Made by a program: the position numbers and the translations under genes
The notes under the pieces: generated by a model
What the model saw: the letters and a program-made list of their open reading frames with translations, nothing else
The model's database searches: none
Told to the model about the DNA's origin: nothing
Part shown: one piece after another, positions 14,712 to 22,156 of the stretch
Numbering within the stretch: the stretch's first letter is position 1
How the letters are laid out: each line of letters opens with the position of its first letter
Source of the DNA: a virus
Virus record (IMG/VR): IMGVR_UViG_3300042465_002416
Location: 1-38,890 of that record
Length of the DNA: 38,890 nucleotides
Strand: one strand, 5' to 3'

Positions 14712-16799
14712 ATGAAATTCAAACCCACTCTCGTAGCAGTAGCAGTTTTGACATTGGCTGGAAGTGTGCAGGCTCAAACTCCTGCTCCACAGACTTATCT
14801 ATCTCCAACTGGAAAACGTTATGAAAGCATTGAACAATATCAGATTCAAACTGTATTAAACAGAGTTGGTGCCCCAGAAGCGTGGTCGCGTGGCTATACA
14901 GGTAAAGGAGTTAGCATAGCAATCATCGATAACGGATTTGACTTGGGAACATACGATTTAAAAGGGGCGGTTGGTAGCTATAAAAACTTTTATGTAGGTT
15001 CTATTAGTGCTGCCAACACTGGTTGGGGCGAGCATGGTACGGCAATGTCAAGTATTGCCGCAGGCAGATATGGTGGTGACGTAGGTACAGTAGGTGTTGC
15101 ATATGATGCGACCTTGCTACTTGCACAGGCAGGTCAGGGCGGCAGGATGCCTCAAATTGATGATGCCGCAGTTATTCGAGCATTAAACTGGGCTGGAGAA
15201 AATAAAGCAGTTGCAGTTAATATGAGCTTTAGTTCTGCCTTTAATGTAGATTACGTTAAAGGTACTAAACGGATTGGCAATACTGATTTTTATCAAGGTA
15301 GCGCAACATCTAGTGCGATGTATGGAAAAGTAAACACATTAAAAACATATTTTACATCAACTAATACAACTAGTGTTATTGTAGCCGCCGCTGGTAATCA
15401 AGGACTAGCGTATTCGGGCTATCCGGGTGCTTTTGCCACTGCTACAAATGACAAAGGTGAATTGTTGTTTGGTGGTCGTTGGTTGATTGTTGGTGCAGTT
15501 GACGCCAACAACAATATTGCTTCTTATAGTAATCGTGCAGGTAGTATCTGTACTAACGTGGTTGCAGGTGCATGTAAAGATCTATATAGTGTGAAAGATT
15601 TTTATGTTGTTGCTCCGGGAGGATCTTCACTAAAAGGTGACTTTGTCGCAGTAGCATATGATAAAAGCAAAGCGGCAGAAACTCTTGCCGGCGGTCTTGG
15701 TTCTGGTACAAGTCAAGCAACAGCGATTGTAACCGGCGGCATTGCAATTATTAAGCAAGCATGGCCACAGCTTAGTGCCGCACAGATTGTCCAGTTGGTT
15801 AAAACTACTGCCACTGACTTGGGTGCTAAAGGTGTAGATGAAGTTTATGGTTGGGGTATGGTTAATTTTGATAAAGCTACTCAGCCGCAGGGTTTGTTGA
15901 AGATTGCTAACTTTAAAGGATATGCATCTGCAACTCCGTTGTCATCCACAGGTGTTGCGTCAAGCGGTAGTGCTAGTCTTAAAACGAGTAGTGTGCTGAA
16001 AAATGTACAAGGCTTGGACAGTTATAATCGCAACTATACATTGGACATGACTCGGGTAGTTATTACTAATCCAGTGGCAACATATCGCAGTTCTAGTTCT
16101 TATTTGGCAATGAGTCCAGCAGGCTATAATGAAGTATCTACACCAGTAACTGAAAACTATAGCGTTAAGATGATGCAAAGTCAAACTGGTATTGCCAGTG
16201 AAGTTTCTTACAATGAACAAGGTGCTAGCTATAGTGTGCAGTTTGGTAGCATGACAGAGAAGTCGGGCTTCCTTGGTAACTATGGTACAGGTGCAATGGC
16301 ATTTGGTGATAGTTCTACTAGTTACTTACAACTTGGTACCGAACACAAGTTTGGTAGCGTAGCAGTATTTGGTAGTTACGGACTAGGTACTACTCGTGCA
16401 GGAAGTGTGCAAGACAGTATGATCCAACTTGGTAATCGTATTAGTAGTGACACATGGAGAATGGGTGTTGCTAAGAACAATGTCTTCCAAAATAAAGATG
16501 CTGTGAGCCTAAGTGTAGTTAGTCCTGTAAGTGTGCGAAATGGCTCGGCAACTGTTACAGGTGTAACTGGCTACGAGTTCACAGACAATGGTGATGGCGC
16601 AGATGCTCGGGCTATTGTTAGCACAGAGACTATCAACTTGCGAGCACAAGTTAAGCCCATGGATTTGGTATTAGGTTATACTGTAATTGGTAAAGGCTAC
16701 GACCGTGTAAACGTAAATGTTGCTAGACAGTTTAACGTAGGCGGTGTTGCAGGCAATACAGCTAACAGCATTGGTGTTATGGCAGTCAAGTCTTTCTAA
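14712..16799 (+). CDS. Exported subtilisin-like (S8) serine protease with barrel-like C-terminal domain
   Basis: 695 residues from ATG 14712 (AAAGGG ribosome site; an upstream in-frame ATG lies inside the promoter palindrome and is rejected). A signal peptide is clear: basic MKFK, hydrophobic core LVAVAVLTLAG, cleavage likely after SVQA (A21). The S8 domain (about 45-410) has the catalytic triad D73 (AIIDNGFD), H108 (GEHGTAMSS), S334 (GSGTSQAT) and oxyanion Asn N229 (AAAGNQG). After a Ser/Thr-rich linker (about 415-470) the last 220 residues are alternating beta strands ending in Phe (VMAVKSF), as in outer-membrane beta-barrels and autotransporters. It sits in a phage recombination cluster with its own promoter. 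Known autotransporter proteases are bacterial surface proteins; here a role at the host envelope or against competitors is inference. Confidence 0.88.
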   Translation: MKFKPTLVAVAVLTLAGSVQAQTPAPQTYLSPTGKRYESIEQYQIQTVLNRVGAPEAWSRGYTGKGVSIAIIDNGFDLGTYDLKGAVGSYKNFYVGSISAANTGWGEHGTAMSSIAAGRYGGDVGTVGVAYDATLLLAQAGQGGRMPQIDDAAVIRALNWAGENKAVAVNMSFSSAFNVDYVKGTKRIGNTDFYQGSATSSAMYGKVNTLKTYFTSTNTTSVIVAAAGNQGLAYSGYPGAFATATNDKGELLFGGRWLIVGAVDANNNIASYSNRAGSICTNVVAGACKDLYSVKDFYVVAPGGSSLKGDFVAVAYDKSKAAETLAGGLGSGTSQATAIVTGGIAIIKQAWPQLSAAQIVQLVKTTATDLGAKGVDEVYGWGMVNFDKATQPQGLLKIANFKGYASATPLSSTGVASSGSASLKTSSVLKNVQGLDSYNRNYTLDMTRVVITNPVATYRSSSSYLAMSPAGYNEVSTPVTENYSVKMMQSQTGIASEVSYNEQGASYSVQFGSMTEKSGFLGNYGTGAMAFGDSSTSYLQLGTEHKFGSVAVFGSYGLGTTRAGSVQDSMIQLGNRISSDTWRMGVAKNNVFQNKDAVSLSVVSPVSVRNGSATVTGVTGYEFTDNGDGADARAIVSTETINLRAQVKPMDLVLGYTVIGKGYDRVNVNVARQFNVGGVAGNTANSIGVMAVKSF

Positions 16800-16828
16800 T
16801 TGACAGCAATTAATTTTAATGTTATAAT
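16800..16828 (+). promoter_or_regulatory. Consensus sigma70 promoter for the ParB-fold gene
   Basis: TTGACA (16800-16805), 17-base spacer, TATAAT (16823-16828): perfect consensus, starting one base after the protease stop codon. Predicted RNA start is near 16835. Confidence 0.85.
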
Positions 16829-16832
16829 TACT

Positions 16833-16860
16833 GCATAGTGTAGAATAAGCTACGCTATGC
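16833..16860 (+). promoter_or_regulatory. 11-bp stem-loop at the 5' end of the predicted RNA
   Basis: GCATAGTGTAG (16833-16843) pairs with CTACGCTATGC (16850-16860) with one G-U pair and the 6-base loop AATAAG. Because transcription should start near 16835, the RNA would begin with this hairpin, as in the gp32 leader. Confidence 0.65.
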
Positions 16861-16866
16861 TTTATA

Positions 16867-16906
16867 GGTCGAGAATGACCGCAACCCTGGGCGAGTTTGC
16901 CCGCAA
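16867..16906 (+). repeat. Two tandem leader hairpins related by a compensatory change
   Basis: GGTC-GAGAAT-GACC (16867-16880) and GGGC-GAGTTT-GCCC (16889-16902) are each followed by GCAA. The 18-base units differ by a T to G change in the left arm matched by A to C in the right arm, preserving the pair, plus two loop changes. The ribosome site AAAAAGGA and the ATG at 16922 follow immediately. Confidence 0.65.
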
Positions 16907-16921
16907 AAAGGAAATTTACTT

Positions 16922-18067
16922 ATGACAACAATTACCCACGCTCAAACTATTAACGGGCGTTATCTAAAATCTACCAGCCATTTCGTTTCGTTACAACAAC
17001 GTCTTGCAGATGCGCTGAAATCTTCTCCAGTATTCGTAAACATGCTAACTGCAATGGTAGACGAGTACAAACGTCGACATGCCAACTGGGCAAAGTTTTC
17101 CGACATGAAACTTTGTGAAGCAATTCAAGTTCCGATGGACAAAATCCTAATTGATACTACAATGCAACGTAGTTTGAATCTCCGTCACGTCTTGAATATT
17201 CTACAGAACTTTAAAAGTAGTATGGTGATGGCAATTCAAGTGTATGTAGACGAAAACAAACCTGGTTATTATATTGCATGGGAGGGTCAACATACTGCTA
17301 TTGCTTTGCATATTATTCTAACAAAAGTATTTGGCGAGCAGACAGCTAACGCTATGATCCCAGTTGTGATTTACAATGTCAAACAGAAATTAGAAATTCG
17401 TCGTAACTTTATTTTGCTTAATGGCGATGCCAAAGAAGAATTAGACTTTATTGACAAGTATATCCAAATGGTATTTGGTGTTAAGATTGATAAGGCGGAT
17501 GACCAAGAATGGATTGACACAGCCCTTAAGAATGACTACTTTGCCGCCGCAGGATTGTTTGCCACACATAGTAAGTTCGGAGACGAAGACCAACCAGGCG
17601 CATTTACTTTGTTAGCTGATACTCTTATGAGCAAGAGCTTGAAGACCCGCAAGCATCCAGAAGTTACTCGTATGTTTGCACAGTACTGGAGTTTCTTAAA
17701 TCAACAACGTCCTGTAGAACCCAAGGAAGCTAGGCAGTTGTATGAGTACTTTAATTTGTGTTATGAGCAAAAGATCGTAGTTGATGATGCATACTTGTTG
17801 GACTTAGTAGCTTTTACTAAAGCTAACTTCGGAGCAGACTTTGGACCCAATAGTCCATTCTGGGATAAAGTTAAAATGTCGTACGAATCGTGGTACTCCA
17901 AGGCTAATCCAGAATCATTTGCAGAGTTTGGTTTGAAAGGCTTTACTACAGAAATGCGTACAGGTATTCCGTTTTTAATTGCACAACTTAAAAAGAGTAC
18001 TAAATTAAAAGTGCCCGCATTTACTCCTAACAATGGCTTTACAGTTAACAAAAAGGACTTGTGGTAA
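16922..18067 (+). CDS. ParB/sulfiredoxin-fold domain protein
   Basis: 381 residues. Residues 69-130 carry the ParB N-terminal pattern: IQVPMDKILIDTTMQRSLNLRHV (position-of-Arg box), then VMAIQVYVDEN, and YIAWEGQHTAIAL replacing the usual dGqHRaaAl motif; the Arg of that motif is Thr here. The rest (about 140-381) is largely helical and not recognised, with an FILLNGDAKEELDFIDKYIQ segment common in phage ParB-like nucleases. Proteins of this fold act as DNA-binding or nuclease domains or as nucleotide-dependent enzymes; which applies is open. It is preceded by a perfect promoter and an elaborately structured leader, so expression is probably controlled after transcription starts. Confidence 0.7.
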   Translation: MTTITHAQTINGRYLKSTSHFVSLQQRLADALKSSPVFVNMLTAMVDEYKRRHANWAKFSDMKLCEAIQVPMDKILIDTTMQRSLNLRHVLNILQNFKSSMVMAIQVYVDENKPGYYIAWEGQHTAIALHIILTKVFGEQTANAMIPVVIYNVKQKLEIRRNFILLNGDAKEELDFIDKYIQMVFGVKIDKADDQEWIDTALKNDYFAAAGLFATHSKFGDEDQPGAFTLLADTLMSKSLKTRKHPEVTRMFAQYWSFLNQQRPVEPKEARQLYEYFNLCYEQKIVVDDAYLLDLVAFTKANFGADFGPNSPFWDKVKMSYESWYSKANPESFAEFGLKGFTTEMRTGIPFLIAQLKKSTKLKVPAFTPNNGFTVNKKDLW

Positions 18068-18074
18068 TATAACT

Positions 18075-18521
18075 ATGTTTAGAGACCCTAACAAAGACAA
18101 ACTTAAGAGCCAAAGTATTCTTAAGGAACAATATAAATTACAATGTAAATGCAGATTGGAAGATTGCGACAATGATCTTACAATTTTTGATGGTCCGGGT
18201 AGTGATGGTTTCTGCCGCGAACATCAACTTCAACTTACAGACTACGAAGGCGGTATGGGAAAAGCAGATCGCCCACATACATTTTACAGAGGTTGGCTCT
18301 GCGAGAAGTGTGGATACGATCCAAGAGAAGACAGTCAGTTTGATGATATAGAAGATCCATTTCATAAACTTCGTTGTATGCGAGGAGTAATGCACGGGGA
18401 TCATTTGGAACGCAAAAGTGACGGCGGCGCAGATACCGCAGAGAACATCCAAACTCTATGTTGTAGATGCCATATGATTAAAACATACAAAGAAAAAGAT
18501 TACTTAAAGGGCAATAAATGA
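18075..18521 (+). CDS. HNH endonuclease with extra zinc-binding cysteines
   Basis: 148 residues from ATG 18075 (an upstream in-frame start would overlap the ParB-like gene). The C-terminal 50 residues are an HNH nuclease: H110 in MHGDHLERKSDGG, N124 in TAENIQTL, H133 in CCRCH, with zinc-type pairs CEKC (76-79) and CCRC (129-132). A second cysteine group C24, C26 and C31 with CREH (47-50) lies near the N-terminus. Free-standing HNH genes in T4-like phages are often homing endonucleases, but a role in DNA processing beside uvsW is also possible. Start is 7 bases after the previous stop with no Shine-Dalgarno; a TTAACA-17-TATAAC pair lies directly upstream. Followed by a terminator. Confidence 0.78.
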   Translation: MFRDPNKDKLKSQSILKEQYKLQCKCRLEDCDNDLTIFDGPGSDGFCREHQLQLTDYEGGMGKADRPHTFYRGWLCEKCGYDPREDSQFDDIEDPFHKLRCMRGVMHGDHLERKSDGGADTAENIQTLCCRCHMIKTYKEKDYLKGNK

Positions 18522-18528
18522 ACAAATT

Positions 18529-18552
18529 AAGCAACTGAAAGGTTGCTTTTTT
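18529..18552 (+). terminator. Rho-independent terminator after the HNH gene
   Basis: AAGCAAC (18529-18535), loop TGAAAG, GTTGCTT (18542-18548), running into six T residues (18547-18552). A classic intrinsic terminator 7 bases after the stop codon. Confidence 0.85.
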
Positions 18553-18572
18553 GTGACTGAATATGTTATACT
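18543..18572 (+). promoter_or_regulatory. Weak sigma70-like promoter overlapping the terminator arm
   Basis: TTGCTT (18543-18548), 18-base spacer, TATACT (18567-18572). The -35 lies in the terminator's right arm. The predicted start base 18579 is the A of the second ATG of uvsW, suggesting a leaderless mRNA. Confidence 0.4.
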
Positions 18573-18578
18573 ATGTCT

Positions 18579-20033
18579 ATGACATCTTGTACAATACATA
18601 TTAAAGACGAAGTTAACATTAAGATATCTGACTTAGTAACTGCTACTAGACGTAAACTAGAAAAAGAATTCAAGTACTTTCAGCCCTGGGCTTACCACAG
18701 TCCAGCATATAAGCTAGGACGCTGGGATGGTTGTGTTAGTTATTTTAGTCTAGGCGGTAGTACTTACTTTAATCTTCTAGATAGAATACTACCCATTCTA
18801 GTTGATGAAGGTTACAATATTGAAATTGATGACCAAAGAACTAATCATAACTTTCAATTCCGTGAGGTAACTGAAACAACACATGAACAAACTATTTGGC
18901 CCAAAGGACATGTCAATGAAGGACAACCAGTATTACTACGTGACTATCAAGTAGATGCTATTAACAAGTTCCTAAACAATTTACAATGTGTACAAGAGAT
19001 CAGTACTGGTGCCGGCAAAACTATTACAACAGCAACATTATCCGGAAGTGTGCAGGACTATGGTAGAACATTAATTATTGTTCCTAACAAAGACTTGGTC
19101 AAGCAGACATTAGAAGATTATGAACTATTGGGTCTTGATGTAGGTGTTTACTTTGGCGATAAGAAAGAACTGGGTAAGACACATACCATCTGCACATGGC
19201 AAAGTCTTAACGTATTAGAAAAACGTTTTAAAGACGGACTCAGTCCTTTAAGTCTAGAGGAGTTTGGTCAAGACTTGGTAGCAATTATTGTCGATGAAGT
19301 TCACCAAGCAAAAGCAGATGTACTTAAGGCATTGTTAAGCGGACCATTTGCTAATGTACCTATTCGTTGGGGATTGACAGGAACTATTCCTAAAGAAGAT
19401 TTTGAAAAAGTTGGATTAATTGCAACCTTAGGTCCTGTGGTAAATAAGATCGCTGCCAAGGATCTACAGGATCAAGGTGTGTTAGCTAACTGCACAGTTA
19501 ACGTCATTCAATTACAAGAGACAGCACAATACCAAACATATCAAGAAGAACTGACATTCTTAACGACAAATACTCGTCGCATAGATTTCATTGCAGAGTT
19601 CGTAAAAAGTCTTGCCTTGTCTGGAAACACATTAGTATTAGTAGATAGAATTAAAGCAGGTGAATTGCTCTGTGAAAGGATCACAGATAGTGTATTCGTC
19701 AGCGGCGCAATGAAAACAGGTGATAGAAAAGAACACTATGATGAAATTAAAGACAGCGATGGCAAGGTTATTGTGGCGACTTATGGTGTGGCCTCTGTGG
19801 GTATTAATATTCCTCGTATTTTTAATCTGGTTCTTTTGGAGCCCGGAAAGAGCTTTGTTCGCGTTATCCAAAGCATTGGACGAGGTATTAGAAAAGCTCA
19901 AGATAAGGACCATGTAGAGATTTGGGACTTGACATCAAGTGCAAAGTTTAGTAAGAAGCATCTTACTACAAGAAAGAAATACTATGAGGAAGCTGGCTAT
20001 CCTTATAAAATTGAGAAAGTAAAATACCTATGA
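18579..20033 (+). CDS. uvsW: UvsW recombination helicase
   Basis: 484 residues from ATG 18579 (an in-frame ATG at 18573 directly abuts the putative -10). SF2 helicase/translocase that unwinds branched DNA and helps switch from origin- to recombination-dependent replication. N-terminal domain ends with the UvsW-type YKLGRWDG (44-51, T4 has YGNWDG). Helicase motifs: Q-like RDYQVDAI, motif I STGAGKT (142-148), DEVH (239-242), motif III-like LTGT, and VI-type SIGRGIRK near residue 435. No Shine-Dalgarno is seen. The stop overlaps the next start (ATGA). Confidence 0.94.
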   Translation: MTSCTIHIKDEVNIKISDLVTATRRKLEKEFKYFQPWAYHSPAYKLGRWDGCVSYFSLGGSTYFNLLDRILPILVDEGYNIEIDDQRTNHNFQFREVTETTHEQTIWPKGHVNEGQPVLLRDYQVDAINKFLNNLQCVQEISTGAGKTITTATLSGSVQDYGRTLIIVPNKDLVKQTLEDYELLGLDVGVYFGDKKELGKTHTICTWQSLNVLEKRFKDGLSPLSLEEFGQDLVAIIVDEVHQAKADVLKALLSGPFANVPIRWGLTGTIPKEDFEKVGLIATLGPVVNKIAAKDLQDQGVLANCTVNVIQLQETAQYQTYQEELTFLTTNTRRIDFIAEFVKSLALSGNTLVLVDRIKAGELLCERITDSVFVSGAMKTGDRKEHYDEIKDSDGKVIVATYGVASVGINIPRIFNLVLLEPGKSFVRVIQSIGRGIRKAQDKDHVEIWDLTSSAKFSKKHLTTRKKYYEEAGYPYKIEKVKYL

Positions 20034-20530
20034 ATATATTAACTTCTAATAATGAAGCATTTGAGTTGAATTCTTTACCAGAGGAAGTGGAAGATCTGCG
20101 ATATGGAGTTCTTGATTGGAACGATCCTAAGAACGTTGACTATCATTTTGTGCCATTAATCTTCATGGAAACATTTCATGCGCCTGCCGCTGTATTAAAA
20201 ATCGGTGACTATATTATTCAAGTTCCCCTGGATTGGTATATTGTCATAGGTGAAAAAGATCACGGCGACCCAGAGATTGTTCCTATTATGAACATCAATG
20301 ATCGGGGTTTCAGTGCATTTGCTTTTAACCCTATTAGTAGTTTTAGATTAGACTTTCAGCCACTGGAAATTATCAATGTGTTTCAAGACATTCGTTGGTA
20401 TACACCTAAACTTAAACATGGACATATTCTAGCAGTGCCGTTAGAAACAGGTCCCAAGCCTTTATGTGCTTACTTTGTTAAAGAAACTACCAAGCTACCG
20501 GAAGTATTGTCCATAGACAAAATGTATTAA
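20030..20530 (+). CDS. Unknown beta-rich protein coupled to uvsW
   Basis: 166 residues whose ATG overlaps the uvsW stop by 4 bases. Predicted mostly beta (HFVPLIFMETFHAPAAVLKIGDYIIQVPLDWYIVIG, ILAVPLETGPKPLCAYFVKE) with several Trp/Tyr and no catalytic motif. I recall proteins of this look beside replication genes in aquatic T4-like phages but cannot name the family. The gp62-like gene follows after 17 bases and seems to have its own promoter inside the end of this gene. Confidence 0.6.
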   Translation: MNILTSNNEAFELNSLPEEVEDLRYGVLDWNDPKNVDYHFVPLIFMETFHAPAAVLKIGDYIIQVPLDWYIVIGEKDHGDPEIVPIMNINDRGFSAFAFNPISSFRLDFQPLEIINVFQDIRWYTPKLKHGHILAVPLETGPKPLCAYFVKETTKLPEVLSIDKMY

Positions 20531-20542
20531 AGAGCGTATAAT
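20514..20542 (+). promoter_or_regulatory. Sigma70-type promoter ending at the gp62-like start codon
   Basis: TAGACA (20514-20519), 17-base spacer, TATAAT (20537-20542). Predicted RNA start 20549 falls within the ATG (20548-20550), and there is no Shine-Dalgarno, so the transcript would be leaderless. Confidence 0.6.
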
Positions 20543-20547
20543 ACAGT

Positions 20548-21033
20548 ATGGCAACAAAAGCTCCGATGTTAGATATGTTTAAGCGAGTACTTCCAGCTTT
20601 GGATACTCGCAACAAGAAACTCTACGAGAATCTCAGTGAAGAAGAAATGAAAGGGTTCAGTCCCTGGCTTGTTCAACGATATTTAAGCAGTGCAGAAAGT
20701 GCCAACAATGCTGTCATTGAACATTATTTAATTATGACCAATGACATTGTCAATGTTAACTTCAGTGAAGTAAAAGATCCTGAAATGACTTGGAAGTTAA
20801 TGAGTATGGTTGGTATTGGTAAAAGTCTCAAGCACCCATACATTGCTCCTGGTGGCGGCAAGAGAAAAAAGAAAAATGCTTTTAAGGCATGGCTCTGTGA
20901 GCAATATCCTCACTTAGATGATCAAGAATTAGATATCTGGATCAGCAACTTAGATAAAAAATCCGCAAGGGATATGTTGGAACAATACCATGTTAAAGAC
21001 AAAGATGTTATCTCTAGTGCCAATGACTTATAA
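20548..21033 (+). CDS. gp62: Probable sliding-clamp loader small subunit (gp62-like)
   Basis: 161 residues (T4 gp62 is 187). gp62 partners gp44 to load the gp45 clamp. The order of features fits: a LSEEEMKGFSPWLVQRYLSS segment like the gp62 PFLVNRALS motif, a helical middle (EHYLIMTNDIVNVNF), the ...PEMTWKLMSMVGIGKSLKHPY then KRKKK basic stretch corresponding to the LQYDFL..RKRKR region, and a C-terminal DIWISNLDKKSARDMLEQY like the gp62 YGYSxxKAKQxLxxLT end. The call rests on pattern memory rather than an alignment; gp44 and gp45 lie outside the window. The next gene starts 11 bases before its stop. Confidence 0.6.
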   Translation: MATKAPMLDMFKRVLPALDTRNKKLYENLSEEEMKGFSPWLVQRYLSSAESANNAVIEHYLIMTNDIVNVNFSEVKDPEMTWKLMSMVGIGKSLKHPYIAPGGGKRKKKNAFKAWLCEQYPHLDDQELDIWISNLDKKSARDMLEQYHVKDKDVISSANDL

Positions 21034-21703
21034 ATGTAAATTTTGTAATAAAGATTTTGTTCGTGAAACTACACTTATGTCTCACTTATGTGAGAAAAAG
21101 CGTAGAATGATGGAAAAAGATTCCAAGCAAAATCGCATTGCTTACCAAAGCTGGTTGATATATCGCAAGATGATCATTGCCAATGTCAAGCACGACAAAC
21201 CCTATGAAGACTTTATCAGCGACAGATACTATCTAGACTTTATGAAAGTTTCCAAGCATATCATTGATTTGAACTTGGACAAGCCAGAAGAGTTTGTTAG
21301 ATTTGTTTTAAAAAATGCAATTAAGATTGATGACTGGTGTAAAGCAGTTGTCTACGAAACCTACGTTAAAGATACAACCAAAAAAGAAACAGTAGAGCGA
21401 GCAATTGAGCGAAGTTTGTTAAATATGAAAGCCTGGGCAGAAAAGACTGGATATAGTTGGAGTGAATACTTTGCTAAAGTTAGCACAGTTGATGCAGTAC
21501 AAGATATCAGAATGGGTCGTATCAGTCCATGGTGTACCTTTGCTACAGATCAAGGTAGCAGATTAATTGATAGGTTTGAACCCGGACAAGTTCAAACATT
21601 GATAGATTACATTGAGCCTTTATCATGGAAGGCCAGAGTAAAACGTCAGCAGAGTGATGCTGATTGGGTGCAGGAAGTTTTTAACAAGGCGGAAATTAAA
21701 TGA
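21023..21703 (+). CDS. Zinc-finger protein of unknown function
   Basis: 226 residues from ATG 21023, overlapping the upstream gene by 11 bases. The N-terminus is a C2H2/C2HC-type finger: C5, C8, H21, C23 (YKCKFCNKDF then LMSHLC), followed by a basic helix EKKRRMMEKD. The remainder is helical, with conserved-looking SWLIYRKMI, FVRFVLKNAIKIDDWCK, and IRMGRISPWCTFATDQGSRLIDRF. It may bind nucleic acid through the finger. The 3' end overlaps the next gene (ATGA). Family not recognised beyond the finger. Confidence 0.7.
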   Translation: MTYKCKFCNKDFVRETTLMSHLCEKKRRMMEKDSKQNRIAYQSWLIYRKMIIANVKHDKPYEDFISDRYYLDFMKVSKHIIDLNLDKPEEFVRFVLKNAIKIDDWCKAVVYETYVKDTTKKETVERAIERSLLNMKAWAEKTGYSWSEYFAKVSTVDAVQDIRMGRISPWCTFATDQGSRLIDRFEPGQVQTLIDYIEPLSWKARVKRQQSDADWVQEVFNKAEIK

Positions 21704-21933
21704 ATCAATACAAGCAACGAGCAGTACCAGTATTGCTAAAAAGTAAACAGGTACAAGAAGCACGAGTTAGACTGATCAACGACATGGTTGAAATAGAAAT
21801 GAATGGTAATAGAGTAGTTGTACCCACTGCCGAATCATATCAACGTTTGCTGAAAAAGGTTGCAGTATTGGAACAAAAACTGTATGCTACTGATAACAAA
21901 GCAAATAGAGCCGCTAGGATGAACAATGAGTGA
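21700..21933 (+). CDS. Small unknown protein in the replication cluster
   Basis: 77 residues, coupled to the zinc-finger gene by a 4-base overlap and overlapping the next gene by 8 bases. A short beta section (EIEMNGNRVVVP) is followed by a helix likely to form a coiled coil (YQRLLKKVAVLEQKL). No family recognised. Confidence 0.6.
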   Translation: MNQYKQRAVPVLLKSKQVQEARVRLINDMVEIEMNGNRVVVPTAESYQRLLKKVAVLEQKLYATDNKANRAARMNNE

Positions 21934-22156
21934 AAAAGATCATAACTTAGAAAATATCTATAACGAAGTTATACTAGTTATAGAAAAATTATTAAAGGAA
22001 GAGCACGATCCGTTGGCAGTGGCCGCAGTATTTGCCAGTCAAGCATTGGGGTTGTATAAAACTGTGTTAAGTGACAAAGACTATAATACCATGGTTGATA
22101 GTATTGTTGATAAAAAAGATAGAGTACAGCCTTTTGAATCTAGGAGTTTACATTGA
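21926..22156 (+). CDS. Small helical protein in the replication cluster
   Basis: 76 residues, overlapping both neighbours. Predicted all-helical, acidic N-terminus (NLENIYNEVILVIEKLLKEEHDPLAVAAVFASQALGLYK), resembling small helical adaptors seen in cyanophage-type genomes. Its last codons contain a TAGGAG site that serves the following TTG start. Confidence 0.6.
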   Translation: MSEKDHNLENIYNEVILVIEKLLKEEHDPLAVAAVFASQALGLYKTVLSDKDYNTMVDSIVDKKDRVQPFESRSLH

